DNA of 64,000 nucleotides from positions 186,001 to 250,000 of the forward strand of contig NZ_SLWN01000004.1 of NCBI RefSeq assembly GCF_004342025.1, in the 5' to 3' direction. The notes beneath the pieces were generated by a model, which had not been told where the DNA came from, searched no databases, and was given only the letters and a program-made list of their open reading frames with translations. Positions 44,933 to 54,376 of the stretch are shown here, one piece after another (the stretch's first letter is position 1; the number at the start of each line of letters is the position of its first letter). This DNA is from Kribbella steppae. GTDB taxonomy: Bacteria; Actinomycetota; Actinomycetes; Propionibacteriales; Kribbellaceae. The position numbers were made by a program, and so were the translations under genes.

Positions 44933-45922
44933 GTGATCACGATCAGGTTGAACGCCGGAGACGTTGGCCGGATCCGGTTCGCCCTGTCGCCGGTGTGGGA
45001 GGCCGTCACCAGCGTCCGGGCGCTGAGCAACAACACCGCGCGCAGCGTGCACGGACCGTGGTTGCAGAAGGTCCGGCCGATCATCGACGGCCCGGATCTG
45101 ACGTTGCTCCGGGCCCTCGTTCCGCCGATCGGGTACATCCCGGACTTCATCACGCCGGCGCCACCGCGCCGGTCGACCAGCCTGGAGTCGGGCCTGGCCG
45201 CGATCGCCGCCACGCCACATCACCTGGTGGTCGACGAGCTCAGCAAACTGCACCACGACACCCCGCACCCGCTGCTGCCGGAGCTGATCGCTCAGCCGGC
45301 CAAGGCGCTGGACCTGATCACGTCGTCGCTGGAGAGCTACTGGCGACGCGCGATCGAGCCGGAGTGGCCGCGGATGCGTGCGCTGTTGCAGGAGGACCTG
45401 GCGTTCCGGCTGGACGAGTTGGCCAGCGGCGGCATCGAGCGGCTGTTCCGCAACTTGCATCCGTCGGTACGGTTCAGCGGCACCCGGATCGAGATCGACC
45501 GGCCGTTCATCTGTGACGGCGAGCCGATGGCCGGGCAGGGTGTGCTGCTGGTGCCGGGCGTGTTCACCTGGCCGGCGGCGCTGTCGGTGACCGCGGCGCC
45601 ACACGTCCCGACGATCACCTACCCGCCGCGTGGTCTCGGGCGGTTGTGGGAGGACCGGCAAGACACCACGGAATCACCGCTCGCGGACCTGGTCGGGCGG
45701 ACCCGCGCGGCGATCGTGAGTCACCTGGATCTGCCGATGTCCACAACACATCTGGCCCACCAGCTCGGGGTGTCGGCGCCGACGTTGAGTGTGCACCTCA
45801 GCATCCTGCGCAACGCGGGTGTGGTCGACTCACGCCGCGACGGTCGGGCCGTGCTCTACTACCGCACCTCGCTCGGCAGCCAACTGCTGACCGCGTCCAC
45901 TCCGCTGGCAACCACGGCCTAG
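44933..45922 (+). CDS. ArsR-like transcriptional regulator with DUF5937 domain
   Basis: A 329-residue regulator with a GTG start. The first 240 residues match the actinobacterial DUF5937 pattern (IRFALSPVWEAVTSVRAL near the start, WPRMRALLQEDLAFRLDELA in the middle, FTWPAALSVTAAPHVPTITY later). The C-terminal 70 residues are an ArsR-type winged helix: MSTTHLAHQLGVSAPTLSVH, then LSILRNAGVVDSRRDGR and AVLYYRT. It probably represses the divergent MFS gene through the palindrome between them. Its stop overlaps the priA stop at CTAG. Confidence 0.88.
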   Translation: MITIRLNAGDVGRIRFALSPVWEAVTSVRALSNNTARSVHGPWLQKVRPIIDGPDLTLLRALVPPIGYIPDFITPAPPRRSTSLESGLAAIAATPHHLVVDELSKLHHDTPHPLLPELIAQPAKALDLITSSLESYWRRAIEPEWPRMRALLQEDLAFRLDELASGGIERLFRNLHPSVRFSGTRIEIDRPFICDGEPMAGQGVLLVPGVFTWPAALSVTAAPHVPTITYPPRGLGRLWEDRQDTTESPLADLVGRTRAAIVSHLDLPMSTTHLAHQLGVSAPTLSVHLSILRNAGVVDSRRDGRAVLYYRTSLGSQLLTASTPLATTA

Positions 45923-47943
45923 CCGAAGCTCGGCGGATCTACCTGGACGCGGACCGACCCGGGATTCTTCTTCGCACTCCGAGCGGACTGGGCCTCCTTC
46001 AGAGTCCGCGCCAGGGCCGAGCCGGCTGCGCGCGGCGTCCGCACGACCGCACGCACCGTCTCGTCGTCGACGTCCACCGGGCCAAGGACTTCCAACCCAG
46101 CGGTTGCCGGCAGCAACTGACGGAGGCGGCCGATCAGGTCGGTCACGGCCTCGGACGGACCGGTGAGCTCGGCCAGCTTGGCGGCCGGGGCCAGGCGGGC
46201 GGCCCGGCGTTCCTCGACCTCACGGGCCGCGAAGCCCTCGGGACTCCAGCGGACGACTGCCTGCAACGGCAACGCGGATGGTTCGCCGACCAGGATGACG
46301 GCGCCGTTGGCGCGGACGAGGGCAGCCGCGTTGAACCACCGCCGTACCGCCTCCTCCGGCGCACGAAGGTCGGGGCGAGCGAGCATCAGCCAGGTGTCGA
46401 GCAGCAAGGCTGCGCTGTAGCCGCCTTCAGCAACCGGCTCGGCGCCGGGTGTGCTCACGATCAACGCCGGCTTGTCCGGTACGACGTCCAGTACGTTGTC
46501 GCCTCCCGACGTACGCACGACCAATCCGGGGAACGCGCGCCCCAACTCCTCCGCCGTACGACGAGCGCCGACCACCGCAGCGCGCATCCGAGTGTCGCCA
46601 CACTCCGGGCACCTGTGGTCAGCCGCAGGCCTACCGCAGATGCTGCAGCTCGGCGGCCCGGCTCCCCCGGTCCGACGCAAGGTCCCGCCACACGTCGAAC
46701 ACCGCGAAGGGGCCCGGCACGTCTGACACACCAGGCTCGGCAGATACCCCGCTCGCGGCACCTGCACCAGCACAGGCCCGGACCGCAAACCCTCCCGCGC
46801 GATCTCGAAAGCCCGATGCGGCAACCGCGCCGCCCGAGCCCCCGGATCACGGGCGAGATCGGTGTCCGACTCCCCCGCGATGTGCACCGCGGGAGCGGCC
46901 GCCCGGATCACCGTCCGGTCCGCGATCAACTCGGCCGCGAACCCGGATTCCAGCAGCGTGGCATCCTCCACCGACCGTGCGAACCCGCCGAGCAACGCGG
47001 CGCACTGCTGCCGATACGCCCGCAGCAGAAGGACTTCCCGGGCATGGGGATACGGCGCACGTGGCTCGGCGTACGAATCGTCGCCGTCGTCCCACAACGC
47101 GACCAGCCCGAGATTCGCCACCGGCGCGAAAGCCGCCGCCCGGGTCCCGATCACCACCCGCGCGCACCCACGGAGCGCCGCGAGGAAAGCCCGATAGCGA
47201 GCAGTGGGACCGAGGTCCGCCGACAGCGTGACGAACCCGTTCGCCCCGAGCACCGCCGTACAGGCCGTCGCCAGCCGCTCGAGATCACGCGCATCCGGCA
47301 CGAGCAGCAATGCACCACGACCCGACGCCGCACACACCGCCGCGGCCTGCGCGAACGCGAGCGCCCAATCAGCCCCCGGTACGGCGGTCCAGATCGCGCG
47401 CGGCGCTTCCGACCGGCCGACCGCATCGAGGAAGCCTTGCGGGTACGACGACCACTCGGAACGCGAGGTGGACAGCGGCGGCGGCGCGGGCTGGTCGCAG
47501 CGCAGTGGCTCACCCTCGACCTTCGCGTGCCGTGGTGGGACGGCCAGTCGGGTCACGTCCGCGAAGACCCCGGCGTACCGGTCGGCGACGGCGCGGCAGA
47601 GGTCGGCGATCTCCGGCGTCAACACCTGCTCGGGCGAAACGACCTTGCGGATCCGGGCCAGCTTGCCGTCGTGGTCGGAGGACTCGAGCCGCTCCAGCAC
47701 GAACCCGTCCAGATCCTTGCCGGCGAAGCGGACCTTCACCCGCACGCCCGGCTGCGCGGCCTCGGCCACGTCGTCGGGCACGAGGTAGTCGAACGGGCGG
47801 TCCAGGTGCGGTAACGAGACGTCGACCGCGATCCGGGCCACCGGCAACGTCGAGGTGATCCCGGCCGGCTCTTTCGTCCGGGACTTGCGAACGGTGTCCC
47901 GCAACAGCGTCAGCTGCTCAGGCGATTCCCCGTTCGATGTCAC
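45919..47943 (-). CDS. priA: Primosomal protein PriA, actinobacterial type without helicase motifs
   Basis: A 674-residue replication-restart protein. The N-terminal 3'-DNA-binding domain is clear (VARIAVDVSLPHLDRPFDYL, then VPDDV and GVRVKVRFAG). The zinc-binding insertion is intact: CQTCRAPSRCSTCGG and CSICGRPAADHRCPECG. In the helicase core the GxGKT Walker A is missing (LAFAQAAAVCAASGRGALLL is in its place) and the DEAH box reads WDDGDDSYAE. This loss is usual in actinobacterial PriA, which is thought to lack helicase activity. GTG start with a weak ribosome-binding site. It is separated from metK by a strong terminator. Confidence 0.93.
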   Translation of the reverse strand: MTSNGESPEQLTLLRDTVRKSRTKEPAGITSTLPVARIAVDVSLPHLDRPFDYLVPDDVAEAAQPGVRVKVRFAGKDLDGFVLERLESSDHDGKLARIRKVVSPEQVLTPEIADLCRAVADRYAGVFADVTRLAVPPRHAKVEGEPLRCDQPAPPPLSTSRSEWSSYPQGFLDAVGRSEAPRAIWTAVPGADWALAFAQAAAVCAASGRGALLLVPDARDLERLATACTAVLGANGFVTLSADLGPTARYRAFLAALRGCARVVIGTRAAAFAPVANLGLVALWDDGDDSYAEPRAPYPHAREVLLLRAYRQQCAALLGGFARSVEDATLLESGFAAELIADRTVIRAAAPAVHIAGESDTDLARDPGARAARLPHRAFEIAREGLRSGPVLVQVPRAGYLPSLVCQTCRAPSRCSTCGGTLRRTGGAGPPSCSICGRPAADHRCPECGDTRMRAAVVGARRTAEELGRAFPGLVVRTSGGDNVLDVVPDKPALIVSTPGAEPVAEGGYSAALLLDTWLMLARPDLRAPEEAVRRWFNAAALVRANGAVILVGEPSALPLQAVVRWSPEGFAAREVEERRAARLAPAAKLAELTGPSEAVTDLIGRLRQLLPATAGLEVLGPVDVDDETVRAVVRTPRAAGSALARTLKEAQSARSAKKNPGSVRVQVDPPSFG

Positions 47944-47987
47944 CGGGAAACTCTAGTCCGCCGAGGCGACAGTGCGTGGGACGACGT

Positions 47988-48022
47988 CGGCCCGGCTGTG
48001 GACAACCGCCACAGCCGGGCCG
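47988..48022 (-). terminator. Strong hairpin terminator after metK
   Basis: A perfect 14-bp stem, CGGCCCGGCTGTGG with CCACAGCCGGGCCG, and a 7-base loop, beginning 14 bp after the metK stop. It ends metK transcription, so priA needs its own promoter. The left arm and loop together contain TGTGGACAA (47997-48005), the complement of the actinobacterial DnaA box TTGTCCACA. Confidence 0.85.
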
Positions 48023-48036
48023 AATACGCCGTGTTC

Positions 48037-49230
48037 CTACTTGTTGACGGCTGCCTTCAGTTCCTCGACCCGGTCGGTCCGCTCCCAGGTGAAGTCCTCG
48101 CCGGTGCGGCCGAAGTGGCCGTTCCGCGCGGTCTGGGCGTAGATCGGCCGGAGCAGGTCAAGGTCCCGGATGATCGCGGCCGGCCGCAGGTCGAACACCT
48201 CACGGACCGCAGCGGCGATCGTGTCGACCGGCACCGTCTCGGTCCCGAACGTGTCGACGTAGAAGCCGACCGGAGCGGCCTTGCCGATCGCGTACGCGAC
48301 CTGGCACTCGACCCGGTCCGCCAGCCCGGCGGCGACGATGTTCTTCGCCACCCAGCGCATCGCGTACGCGGCCGACCGGTCCACCTTGGACGGGTCCTTG
48401 CCGGAGAACGCGCCACCACCGTGCCGCGCCATCCCGCCGTAGGTGTCGATGATGATCTTCCGGCCGGTCACGCCGGCGTCGCCCATCGGGCCGCCGACCT
48501 CGAACCGCCCGGTCGGGTTCACCAGCAGCTTGTAGCCGGCCGAGTCGATGTCGAACTGCTCGAGCACCGGGTCGACCACGTGCTTCTTGATGTCCGGGGT
48601 CAGCATCGAGTCCAGGCTGATGTCGGCCGCGTGCTGGCTGGACACCACCACAGTGTCGATCCGGACCGCCTTGTCGCCGTCGTACTCGATCGTGACCTGG
48701 GTCTTGCCGTCCGGCCGCAGGTACGCCATCGTGCCGTCCTTGCGGACCTCGGACAGCCGGGCGGACAGCCGGTGGGCGATGGTGATCGGCAGCGGCATCA
48801 GCTCGGGCGTCTCGTTCGAGGCGTAGCCGAACATCAGCCCCTGGTCGCCTGCCCCCTGCAGGTCCAGCGCGTCCTTCGACGCGTCCGAGCGCGTCTCGTA
48901 CGCCGTGTCGACCCCCTGCGCGATATCCGGGGACTGACTGCCGATGGCCACGGTGACACCACAGGACGCGCCGTCGAATCCCTTCAGCGACGAGTCGTAC
49001 CCGATCTCCAGGATCCGTGCCCGCACGATTCCCGGGATGTCGACGTACGCCGCCGTGGTGACCTCACCCGCGACGACGACCAGACCCGTGGTGACCAGGG
49101 TCTCGACCGCTACACGGCTCTTCGGGTCCTCGGCCAGCAACGCGTCGAGAATGGAGTCGCTGATCTGGTCAGCGATCTTGTCCGGATGACCCTCGGTCAC
49201 CGACTCGGACGTGAAAAGGCGCCTCGCCAC
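48037..49230 (-). CDS. metK: S-adenosylmethionine synthetase
   Basis: A 397-residue enzyme making S-adenosylmethionine from methionine and ATP. Motifs: [33 protein letters not shown] and the P-loop-like [16 protein letters not shown]. Length and ends are normal. It has a 182-bp leader/promoter region upstream; I looked for a SAM riboswitch there and could not recognise one. A TATGAT on the minus strand near 49383 is a possible -10. It is followed by a strong terminator. Confidence 0.97.
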   Translation of the reverse strand: MARRLFTSESVTEGHPDKIADQISDSILDALLAEDPKSRVAVETLVTTGLVVVAGEVTTAAYVDIPGIVRARILEIGYDSSLKGFDGASCGVTVAIGSQSPDIAQGVDTAYETRSDASKDALDLQGAGDQGLMFGYASNETPELMPLPITIAHRLSARLSEVRKDGTMAYLRPDGKTQVTIEYDGDKAVRIDTVVVSSQHAADISLDSMLTPDIKKHVVDPVLEQFDIDSAGYKLLVNPTGRFEVGGPMGDAGVTGRKIIIDTYGGMARHGGGAFSGKDPSKVDRSAAYAMRWVAKNIVAAGLADRVECQVAYAIGKAAPVGFYVDTFGTETVPVDTIAAAVREVFDLRPAAIIRDLDLLRPIYAQTARNGHFGRTGEDFTWERTDRVEELKAAVNK

Positions 49231-49412
49231 AAGTTCTCCTCGGATTCCTCTTGTCGCGCGGCGGTGCTACGACCGCGCGTCCCCCCATGCACCGGCGGTT
49301 GGCGATGCATCTTGGGGAAGTATGCCAGCAGTTTCCGCCCGAGTCCCGGTGACACTCCGAATTCATCCGCTATTCGAGACGTATGATCATATTCTGGACA
49401 ACCGGCCAGTCT

Positions 49413-50528
49413 TCAGGCGTGCGGACCAACCGCCACGTCGCCCTGGGTGAGCGATGGTGTGCAGCCCAGCATCGCAGCCAACCGGTCCACCTCGGCCTCC
49501 AGCCGGCGCTGCCGGGTGCGGCTGAGGGACGTCAGCGCCTCGACGGTGACGTGCAGCTTCCGGCCGGACTTCTTCTGGTGCCACACACCGGCGACGATGC
49601 CGTCGACCAGCAGGAGCGGGTAGTTGCCGGCCTGACCACGCGCGAGTGCTCTGGTGAACGCCTTGCCGGGGAAGAGCAGCTCCCTGGGGAAGCTGCCGAC
49701 GCCGTACGCGTCGAAGTACGGCAGCAGCCTGACACCGCGCACCGGGTCGTCCGGGAACTCGTCGTCGCCGGGTGCGCACCAGGCAGGTTGGCCGGCCAAC
49801 TCCACCTGCGGCAGGCCATCGAAGTATCTCTTCACGAACCCGAGGCTGGTGCTGAGCCAGCGCGCGAACTGCTGCGGCGTCGCGGGCCCATAGGAGTACA
49901 GGTACCTGTGGAGGAACTCGGTGAACGCCTTCTCGGCGGGCAGCGGCTCGAACGGCTTGAAGCGATGCGGGTTCGAGTACGTCGTGTTGCGGCCACGGTT
50001 CGGTCCGTAGCAGAGGACACCGGCGTTGGCGGCATCCGGGATCACCTGCCGCCAGCGCGGCCAGTTGCCCTGGAAGGCCTCCATGACCGGATCACCTGCC
50101 CACGGGCCTGTCCGTCGTACGACCTCCTCGGTCAGTTCGTCGACGGTCAGGTCGTCCTCTGCGAGCGCATCACCGATTGCGGCGATCACCTGAGCGGTCT
50201 GCTCCGGCGTCATCCGGATGGCCTCGGGCCGTGGCGGACCGGGCGGCAGAGCCGACAGCGCACCGGTCCACAGCGGCAGGTCGTCGAGTGGCAGCAGATG
50301 CACGGTGCCACGCGGTCCGAGCGACTTCACGACCCCGTCTGCCTGCTGAACCGTCTCCCGGGTCGCATTGTCGAGCCGGAGTGCTACCGACACCTCCCCC
50401 GCCGACAACACCTGCGCATGCGCACCACACATAGCCCGAACGGCGTCCGCCGCGGAGGCCGCCAGGTTATCTGCCAGGTGGTGTCGCCGCATCCGCCGGG
50501 CGACCACGGCCGGCCATGAGATCTCCAT
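49413..50528 (-). CDS. Winged-helix DNA-binding protein of the AlkZ-like (HTH_42) family
   Basis: A 371-residue soluble protein of the DUF1006/HTH_42 family, which includes DNA glycosylases such as AlkZ that unhook interstrand crosslinks. Family stretches: MCGAHAQVLSAGEVSVALRL, LGPRGTVHLLPLDDLPLW, ATPQQFARWLSTSLGFVKRY, LLPYFDAYGVG and PLLLVDGIVAGVWHQKKSGR. AlkZ uses a Gln-rich catalytic loop; here the corresponding HAQV has one Gln, so the glycosylase activity is uncertain. It is co-directional with metK, 182 bp upstream. Confidence 0.85.
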   Translation of the reverse strand: MEISWPAVVARRMRRHHLADNLAASAADAVRAMCGAHAQVLSAGEVSVALRLDNATRETVQQADGVVKSLGPRGTVHLLPLDDLPLWTGALSALPPGPPRPEAIRMTPEQTAQVIAAIGDALAEDDLTVDELTEEVVRRTGPWAGDPVMEAFQGNWPRWRQVIPDAANAGVLCYGPNRGRNTTYSNPHRFKPFEPLPAEKAFTEFLHRYLYSYGPATPQQFARWLSTSLGFVKRYFDGLPQVELAGQPAWCAPGDDEFPDDPVRGVRLLPYFDAYGVGSFPRELLFPGKAFTRALARGQAGNYPLLLVDGIVAGVWHQKKSGRKLHVTVEALTSLSRTRQRRLEAEVDRLAAMLGCTPSLTQGDVAVGPHA

Positions 50529-50568
50529 GACCCCGACCCTAGCGCCAGAAGCGGACAGGTTCCGACCG

Positions 50569-51057
50569 CTATGTCCGAGCGGTCAATCGGAAGACCTGGC
50601 GCGAACCACCTTCGGGCCCGTCCGGCGCAGGCTCGGCAGGCGTGAAGCCGAGCCGCTCGTAGAACACCCGGGCACCGCTGGTGATCGCACCCGGATGGTC
50701 CGCGCCGAACGTCACGACGTCGACCACCTCGCCCGCGGCGAGGCCGTTCCCGTTGGTGAGCCGCTCCATCACAGCGCTCATCAGGCTGCTTCCGACGCCT
50801 TGACCACGCAAGCGATCGGAGACGACAAGCCAGTGGACCGCGAAGCGCGGTGACGAGCCGCCGAACAGCACCGCTCCGGCCGGCTCTCCGGCCGGGCCGA
50901 ACGCTACGAGCGCCCGCTGCTGGACGACGTGTTCGTCCACCGCGCGCTGGAAGCCCGGGTTGCCGACCATCGGACCGAACCAGTGCTCGACCTCACCGGC
51001 GAGCCCCAGAATGACCGGCACATCAGCCTCGGTCGCCAACTCCACCCGCACCGCCAC
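50569..51057 (-). CDS. GNAT family N-acetyltransferase
   Basis: A 162-residue single-domain acetyltransferase. The acetyl-CoA motif A is DRLRGQGVGSSLMSAVM, and the C-terminal ARVFYERLGFTPAEP is the usual motif B region. The start is a GTG at 51057 with GGAGG five bases upstream. It starts 12 bp after the coaBC stop on the same strand, so it may be carried on that transcript. The substrate is unknown. Confidence 0.9.
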   Translation of the reverse strand: MAVRVELATEADVPVILGLAGEVEHWFGPMVGNPGFQRAVDEHVVQQRALVAFGPAGEPAGAVLFGGSSPRFAVHWLVVSDRLRGQGVGSSLMSAVMERLTNGNGLAAGEVVDVVTFGADHPGAITSGARVFYERLGFTPAEPAPDGPEGGSRQVFRLTART

Positions 51058-51069
51058 ACCAGCCTCCAG

Positions 51070-52368
51070 TCAGTGCCAGTGGGTGGCGACCAGGTTCCAG
51101 ATCACGCCCGCCAGGGCGTCCTTGCTGCCCGACGGCACCGGGAGGGCGTTGCCTTCACGGTCGAGGATGACGGCTTCGTTGTTGTCGCTGCCGAAGACCT
51201 TGCCGCCGGAGACGTCGTTCACCACCAGCAGGTCGCAGCCCTTGCGTTCCAGCTTCGCCCGGCCGAGCTCGAGGACGTCGTGCTCAGCGTCACCGGTCTC
51301 GGCCGCGAACCCGACGATCACCTGGTCGGCACGGCGGCGGTCGTGCGAGATCGTCTGCAGGATGTCCGGGTTCTGCACCAGGCTGACCGCCGGGACCGAG
51401 CCGTCGGAGGTCTTCTTGATCTTGTGCTCGGCGACATCGACCGGCCGGAAGTCCGCCGGGGCCGCCGCCATCACGATCGCGTCCGCGTCACCCGCGCGGC
51501 CGGTGATCTCGTCGTACAGATCCCTGGTGCTCGTCACCGGGACGACCTGGACGCCCGCCGGGTCGGGCAGCTCGGAGTTGGCCGCGACCAGGGTCACCTT
51601 GGCGCCGCGGGCGGCTGCGATCCGGGCCAGCGCGTAGCCCTGCTTGCCGGACGAGGAGTTGCCGAGGTACCGGACCGGGTCGAGGTGCTCGCGGGTGCCG
51701 CCGGCGCTGATCAGGACGTGCTTGCCGGTCAGGTCGGCGACCGACTGGCCGGCGGCCCGTGCGGCCTCGTCGGCGAGCATCAGCTGACTGATCGCGAAGA
51801 TCTCGGACGGCTCGGGCAACCGGCCGCGACCGGTGTCGGCGCCGGTGAGGCGGCCGACCGCGGGGTCGAGCACGGTGATGCCGCGGGACCGGAGCGTGGC
51901 GACGTTGGCCTGGGTGGCCGGATGCTCCCACATCTCGGTGTGCATCGCGGCCGCGAACAGGATCGGACAGCGGGCGGTGAGCAGCGTGTTGGTGAGCAGG
52001 TCGTCGGCCAGGCCGTGCGCGGCCTTGGCGATCAGGTTCGCCGTGGCCGGGGCGACGACCACGAGCTCGGCCGCCTTGCCGATCCGGACGTGCGGGACCT
52101 CCTGCACATTGTCGAACGGGTCGGCCGTCACCGGCTGGCCGGACAGCGCCGCCCAGGTCGCCGCACCGACGAACTCCAGCGCGGCCGCGGTCGGCACCAC
52201 CCGCACACTGTGCCCGGACTCGGTCAGCCGCCGGAGCAGATCACAGACCTTGTACGCCGCGATGCCGCCGCCGACCCCGAGGACGACGTTCGGGCGAGCC
52301 TTGGCGGGAACGTCAGGATCCCCCGGGCCGTGAGTGGCTCCGGGGGTCTGGTCACCGGTTGCGGACAT
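51070..52368 (-). CDS. coaBC: Bifunctional phosphopantothenoylcysteine decarboxylase / synthase
   Basis: A 432-residue coenzyme A biosynthesis enzyme. The N-terminal flavoprotein decarboxylase (CoaC) shows VVLGVGGGIAAYKVCDLLRR, VPHVRI (catalytic His), VVVAPATANLIAKAAHGLAD and AAMHTEMWEHPATQ. The C-terminal synthase (CoaB) shows ISAGGTREHLDPVRYLGNSS, AAPADFRP, KIKK and ETGD...LL..NDV. It joins 4'-phosphopantothenate with cysteine and then decarboxylates the product. It lies in the conserved mihF-gmk-rpoZ-coaBC order, 39 bp after rpoZ. Confidence 0.96.
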   Translation of the reverse strand: MSATGDQTPGATHGPGDPDVPAKARPNVVLGVGGGIAAYKVCDLLRRLTESGHSVRVVPTAAALEFVGAATWAALSGQPVTADPFDNVQEVPHVRIGKAAELVVVAPATANLIAKAAHGLADDLLTNTLLTARCPILFAAAMHTEMWEHPATQANVATLRSRGITVLDPAVGRLTGADTGRGRLPEPSEIFAISQLMLADEAARAAGQSVADLTGKHVLISAGGTREHLDPVRYLGNSSSGKQGYALARIAAARGAKVTLVAANSELPDPAGVQVVPVTSTRDLYDEITGRAGDADAIVMAAAPADFRPVDVAEHKIKKTSDGSVPAVSLVQNPDILQTISHDRRRADQVIVGFAAETGDAEHDVLELGRAKLERKGCDLLVVNDVSGGKVFGSDNNEAVILDREGNALPVPSGSKDALAGVIWNLVATHWH

Positions 52369-52407
52369 CAGCAGAGGACCCCGTTCCCGGTCGTCATCGC
52401 GAGTGGG

Positions 52408-52710
52408 TTACTCGGACTTCTCCGCAGCCGCGGCTTCCGCCTCGGCCTCGGGGTCGATGTCGGTGCAGGTCAGCACGCCCTCGTTGATCTCGCGCATCGC
52501 GATCGACAGCGGCTTCTCCTGGACGTGGGTCTCGACGAGCGGACCGACGTACTCCAGCAGGCCCTCGCCGAGCTGCGAGTAGTAGGCATTGATCTGCCGC
52601 GCCCGCTTGGCCGAGTACAGCACCAGCTTGTACTTGGAGTCGGTGTGGGTGAGCAGGTCGTCGATCGGCGGGGAGGTGATGCCGATGGCGACTGGTTCCT
52701 TGGCAGACAA
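52408..52710 (-). CDS. rpoZ: RNA polymerase omega subunit
   Basis: A 100-residue subunit that stabilises the beta-prime chain of RNA polymerase. Diagnostic parts are [40 protein letters not shown] and [16 protein letters not shown]; the tail is acidic. The frame stays open into gmk, but homology begins at SAKEP, so the start is a TTG at 52710, only two bases after the gmk stop and preceded by AAGAG. Translation is probably coupled to gmk. Confidence 0.94.
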   Translation of the reverse strand: MSAKEPVAIGITSPPIDDLLTHTDSKYKLVLYSAKRARQINAYYSQLGEGLLEYVGPLVETHVQEKPLSIAMREINEGVLTCTDIDPEAEAEAAAAEKSE

Positions 52711-52712
52711 GT

Positions 52713-53351
52713 TCAGCTCTTTCCAGGGATATGGGGTGATCGGATCAACTTTACCAACTGATCGGCGGCTTCCCGAACCGAGGCGTTCACGATCGTCACG
52801 TCGAACTCCTTCTCGGCGGCCAGCTCGAGCGTCGCGGTCTCCAGCCGGCGCTCCCGCTCCTCGGCCGTCTCGGTGCCGCGACCGACCAGACGCCGTACCA
52901 GTTCGTCCCAGCTGGGCGGGGCGAGGAAGACGAACTGCGCCTTCGGCATCGTCTCGCGGACCTGGCGGGCGCCTTGGAGGTCGATCTCGAGCAGGGCCGG
53001 CCGGCCCTCGGCGAGCTTGTCCAGCACCGGCTGCTTCGGTGTCCCATACCGGGCCGCCTTGTGCACGACGGCCCACTCGAGCAGCTCACCGTCAGCGATC
53101 ATCCGGTCGAATTCCTCGTCCGACACGAACAGATAGTGCACCCCGTGCACCTCGTTGTGCCGCGGCTTGCGCGTCGTGGCCGACACCGAGATCCAGATGT
53201 CCGGGAACCGCTCGCGGATCTCCGCCGCCACCGTCCCCTTACCGACCGCGGTCGGCCCGGCCAGCACGGTCAGCTGGGCGTTCCCGCCGCCGGAGGTGCG
53301 TGGCGGGTCCTGCCGCGGAGCCATCGTCTCGTCCGTCCTGTGCGTGGTCAT
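52713..53351 (-). CDS. gmk: Guanylate kinase
   Basis: A 212-residue (with this start) kinase making GDP from GMP and ATP. Motifs: P-loop [59 protein letters not shown] and [16 protein letters not shown]. Three starts are possible: GTG 53399 (overlapping the mihF stop as GTGA), ATG 53351 and ATG 53324. None has a strong ribosome-binding site. The region before the P-loop is variable in relatives, so the choice is uncertain by 9-16 residues. Confidence 0.94.
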   Translation of the reverse strand: MTTHRTDETMAPRQDPPRTSGGGNAQLTVLAGPTAVGKGTVAAEIRERFPDIWISVSATTRKPRHNEVHGVHYLFVSDEEFDRMIADGELLEWAVVHKAARYGTPKQPVLDKLAEGRPALLEIDLQGARQVRETMPKAQFVFLAPPSWDELVRRLVGRGTETAEERERRLETATLELAAEKEFDVTIVNASVREAADQLVKLIRSPHIPGKS

Positions 53352-53395
53352 GTTCACACCAGTGTCCAACGAGCCGGCCAGGGTTTCGGTCTGGC

Positions 53396-53710
53396 TCACT
53401 CGGCGAATTCGCGTTCGAGGGCGGCGATCTGGTTCGAGCCGAGGCCGCGCACCCGCCGCGTCTCGGAGATCCCCGCGCGTTCCATGATCTGCTGGGCGCG
53501 GACCTTGCCGACGCCGGGGATGCACTGCAGCAGCGCACTGACCCGCATCTTGCCGATCACGTCGTTGGTCTGCCCCTCGTGGAGCACCTCCGTCGGAGAC
53601 GCTCCCGAATGCCGGATCCGGTTCTTGATCTCGGCTCGTTGACGCCGCGCCGCCGCGGCCTTGTCCAGAGCGGCCGCTCGCTGCTCCGGGGTCAAAGAAG
53701 GAAGTGGCAC
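53396..53710 (-). CDS. mihF: Integration host factor, actinobacterial type (mIHF)
   Basis: A 104-residue nucleoid-associated protein, unrelated to the HU/IHF fold. Very conserved stretches: [58 protein letters not shown] and [19 protein letters not shown]. The helix-turn-helix and GVGKVRAQQ region bind and bend DNA. The GTG at 53710 with AGGTGAAACG upstream gives the usual N-terminus. It is first in the mihF-gmk-rpoZ-coaBC set. Confidence 0.95.
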   Translation of the reverse strand: MPLPSLTPEQRAAALDKAAAARRQRAEIKNRIRHSGASPTEVLHEGQTNDVIGKMRVSALLQCIPGVGKVRAQQIMERAGISETRRVRGLGSNQIAALEREFAE

Positions 53711-53745
53711 CGTTTCACCTGTCCCGTTGTATGGCTTCGCAAGGG

Positions 53746-53773
53746 AACCTAACACGGGTTCGGGCAGGTCACG
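53746..53773 (-). promoter_or_regulatory. Candidate promoter of the mihF-gmk-rpoZ-coaBC operon
   Basis: On the minus strand CGTGAC (53773-53768) and TAGGTT (53751-53746) are 16 bases apart, resembling the actinobacterial TTGAC/TAGRRT pattern. The site lies about 36-63 bp upstream of the mihF GTG, in the 103-bp gap after the first lipoprotein gene. Confidence 0.35.
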
Positions 53774-53813
53774 GTGCCAACTCCGCGAGCGGGCGGAATC
53801 GATCGTTCCAGTC

Positions 53814-54197
53814 TCAGTTCAACTGCGGGACGTCGACCTTGCAGGAGTCCTTCGCGTGCGTGCTGATCGTCTTGTACGCCGTCATCACGCCACCGGTCTG
53901 CTTGCTCAGCCGAGCCAGTTCGACACGGTCCGTACCCGCTGCCTTGGCCTTCTCGGCGAACGCGACCACGACACCCCAGTCGTCCTTCACCTCGGCCGGC
54001 GCGGAGCCCTGCAGTTTCTTCGCGTCCTCGAGGATCTTGGTGTAGTCGGCCGGGTTCTGCGGGTCCACGTTCACCGCGTTGGCGGCGTACCCGGCCAGAT
54101 CGACGCAGTAGGCCTGCTCCTCAGTGCAGGCGGTCAGGGTGGCGGTGCCGGCGATCAAGGTCGCGGCGACGGCGAGTGTGCGCTTCAAAGCTCTCAT
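53814..54197 (-). CDS. Small lipoprotein A (paralogue of the gene at 54377)
   Basis: A 127-residue lipoprotein: signal peptide ending LTAC (Cys24), then a helical domain. It shares with its neighbour a pattern YC-x(n)-L..YA..A, an SAP..(V/L)KDDW motif and a terminal CKVD. The two Cys (31 and near the end) may form a disulfide that closes a helix bundle. No family name is known to me. It is 179 bp beyond its paralogue on the same strand. Confidence 0.8.
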   Translation of the reverse strand: MRALKRTLAVAATLIAGTATLTACTEEQAYCVDLAGYAANAVNVDPQNPADYTKILEDAKKLQGSAPAEVKDDWGVVVAFAEKAKAAGTDRVELARLSKQTGGVMTAYKTISTHAKDSCKVDVPQLN

Positions 54198-54333
54198 CCT
54201 CGGGGGTCGGGAGGTCGGTCCTCGGGGGCGGTGCTGGTGGCGACGCTACAGCTAGTGACCAAACCATCCGAAACGGATGCTTTCCCGTCGGGGCTGTGAT
54301 TGCTCACAGCTATCCGATCCCGCGGACATGGTC

Positions 54334-54359
54334 GGGGCCGGCCACTCCGGGCCGGCCCC
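54334..54359 (-). terminator. Hairpin terminator after lipoprotein B
   Basis: A perfect 10-bp stem, GGGGCCGGCC with GGCCGGCCCC, and a 6-base loop, starting 17 bp after the stop of the gene at 54377-54745. It separates the two paralogous lipoprotein genes, so lipoprotein A should have its own promoter in the 179-bp gap. Confidence 0.75.
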
Positions 54360-54376
54360 TGCACCACGCAGCCTGA

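Noticed and set aside
45646..47814. Plus-strand open frame opposite priA and the end of the regulator
   Set aside because: Antisense shadow spanning two real genes; no ribosome-binding site or family motif.
49231..49412. SAM riboswitch upstream of metK
   Set aside because: I see a small ATGCA/TGCAT hairpin and a TATGAT, but none of the conserved core of known SAM riboswitches.
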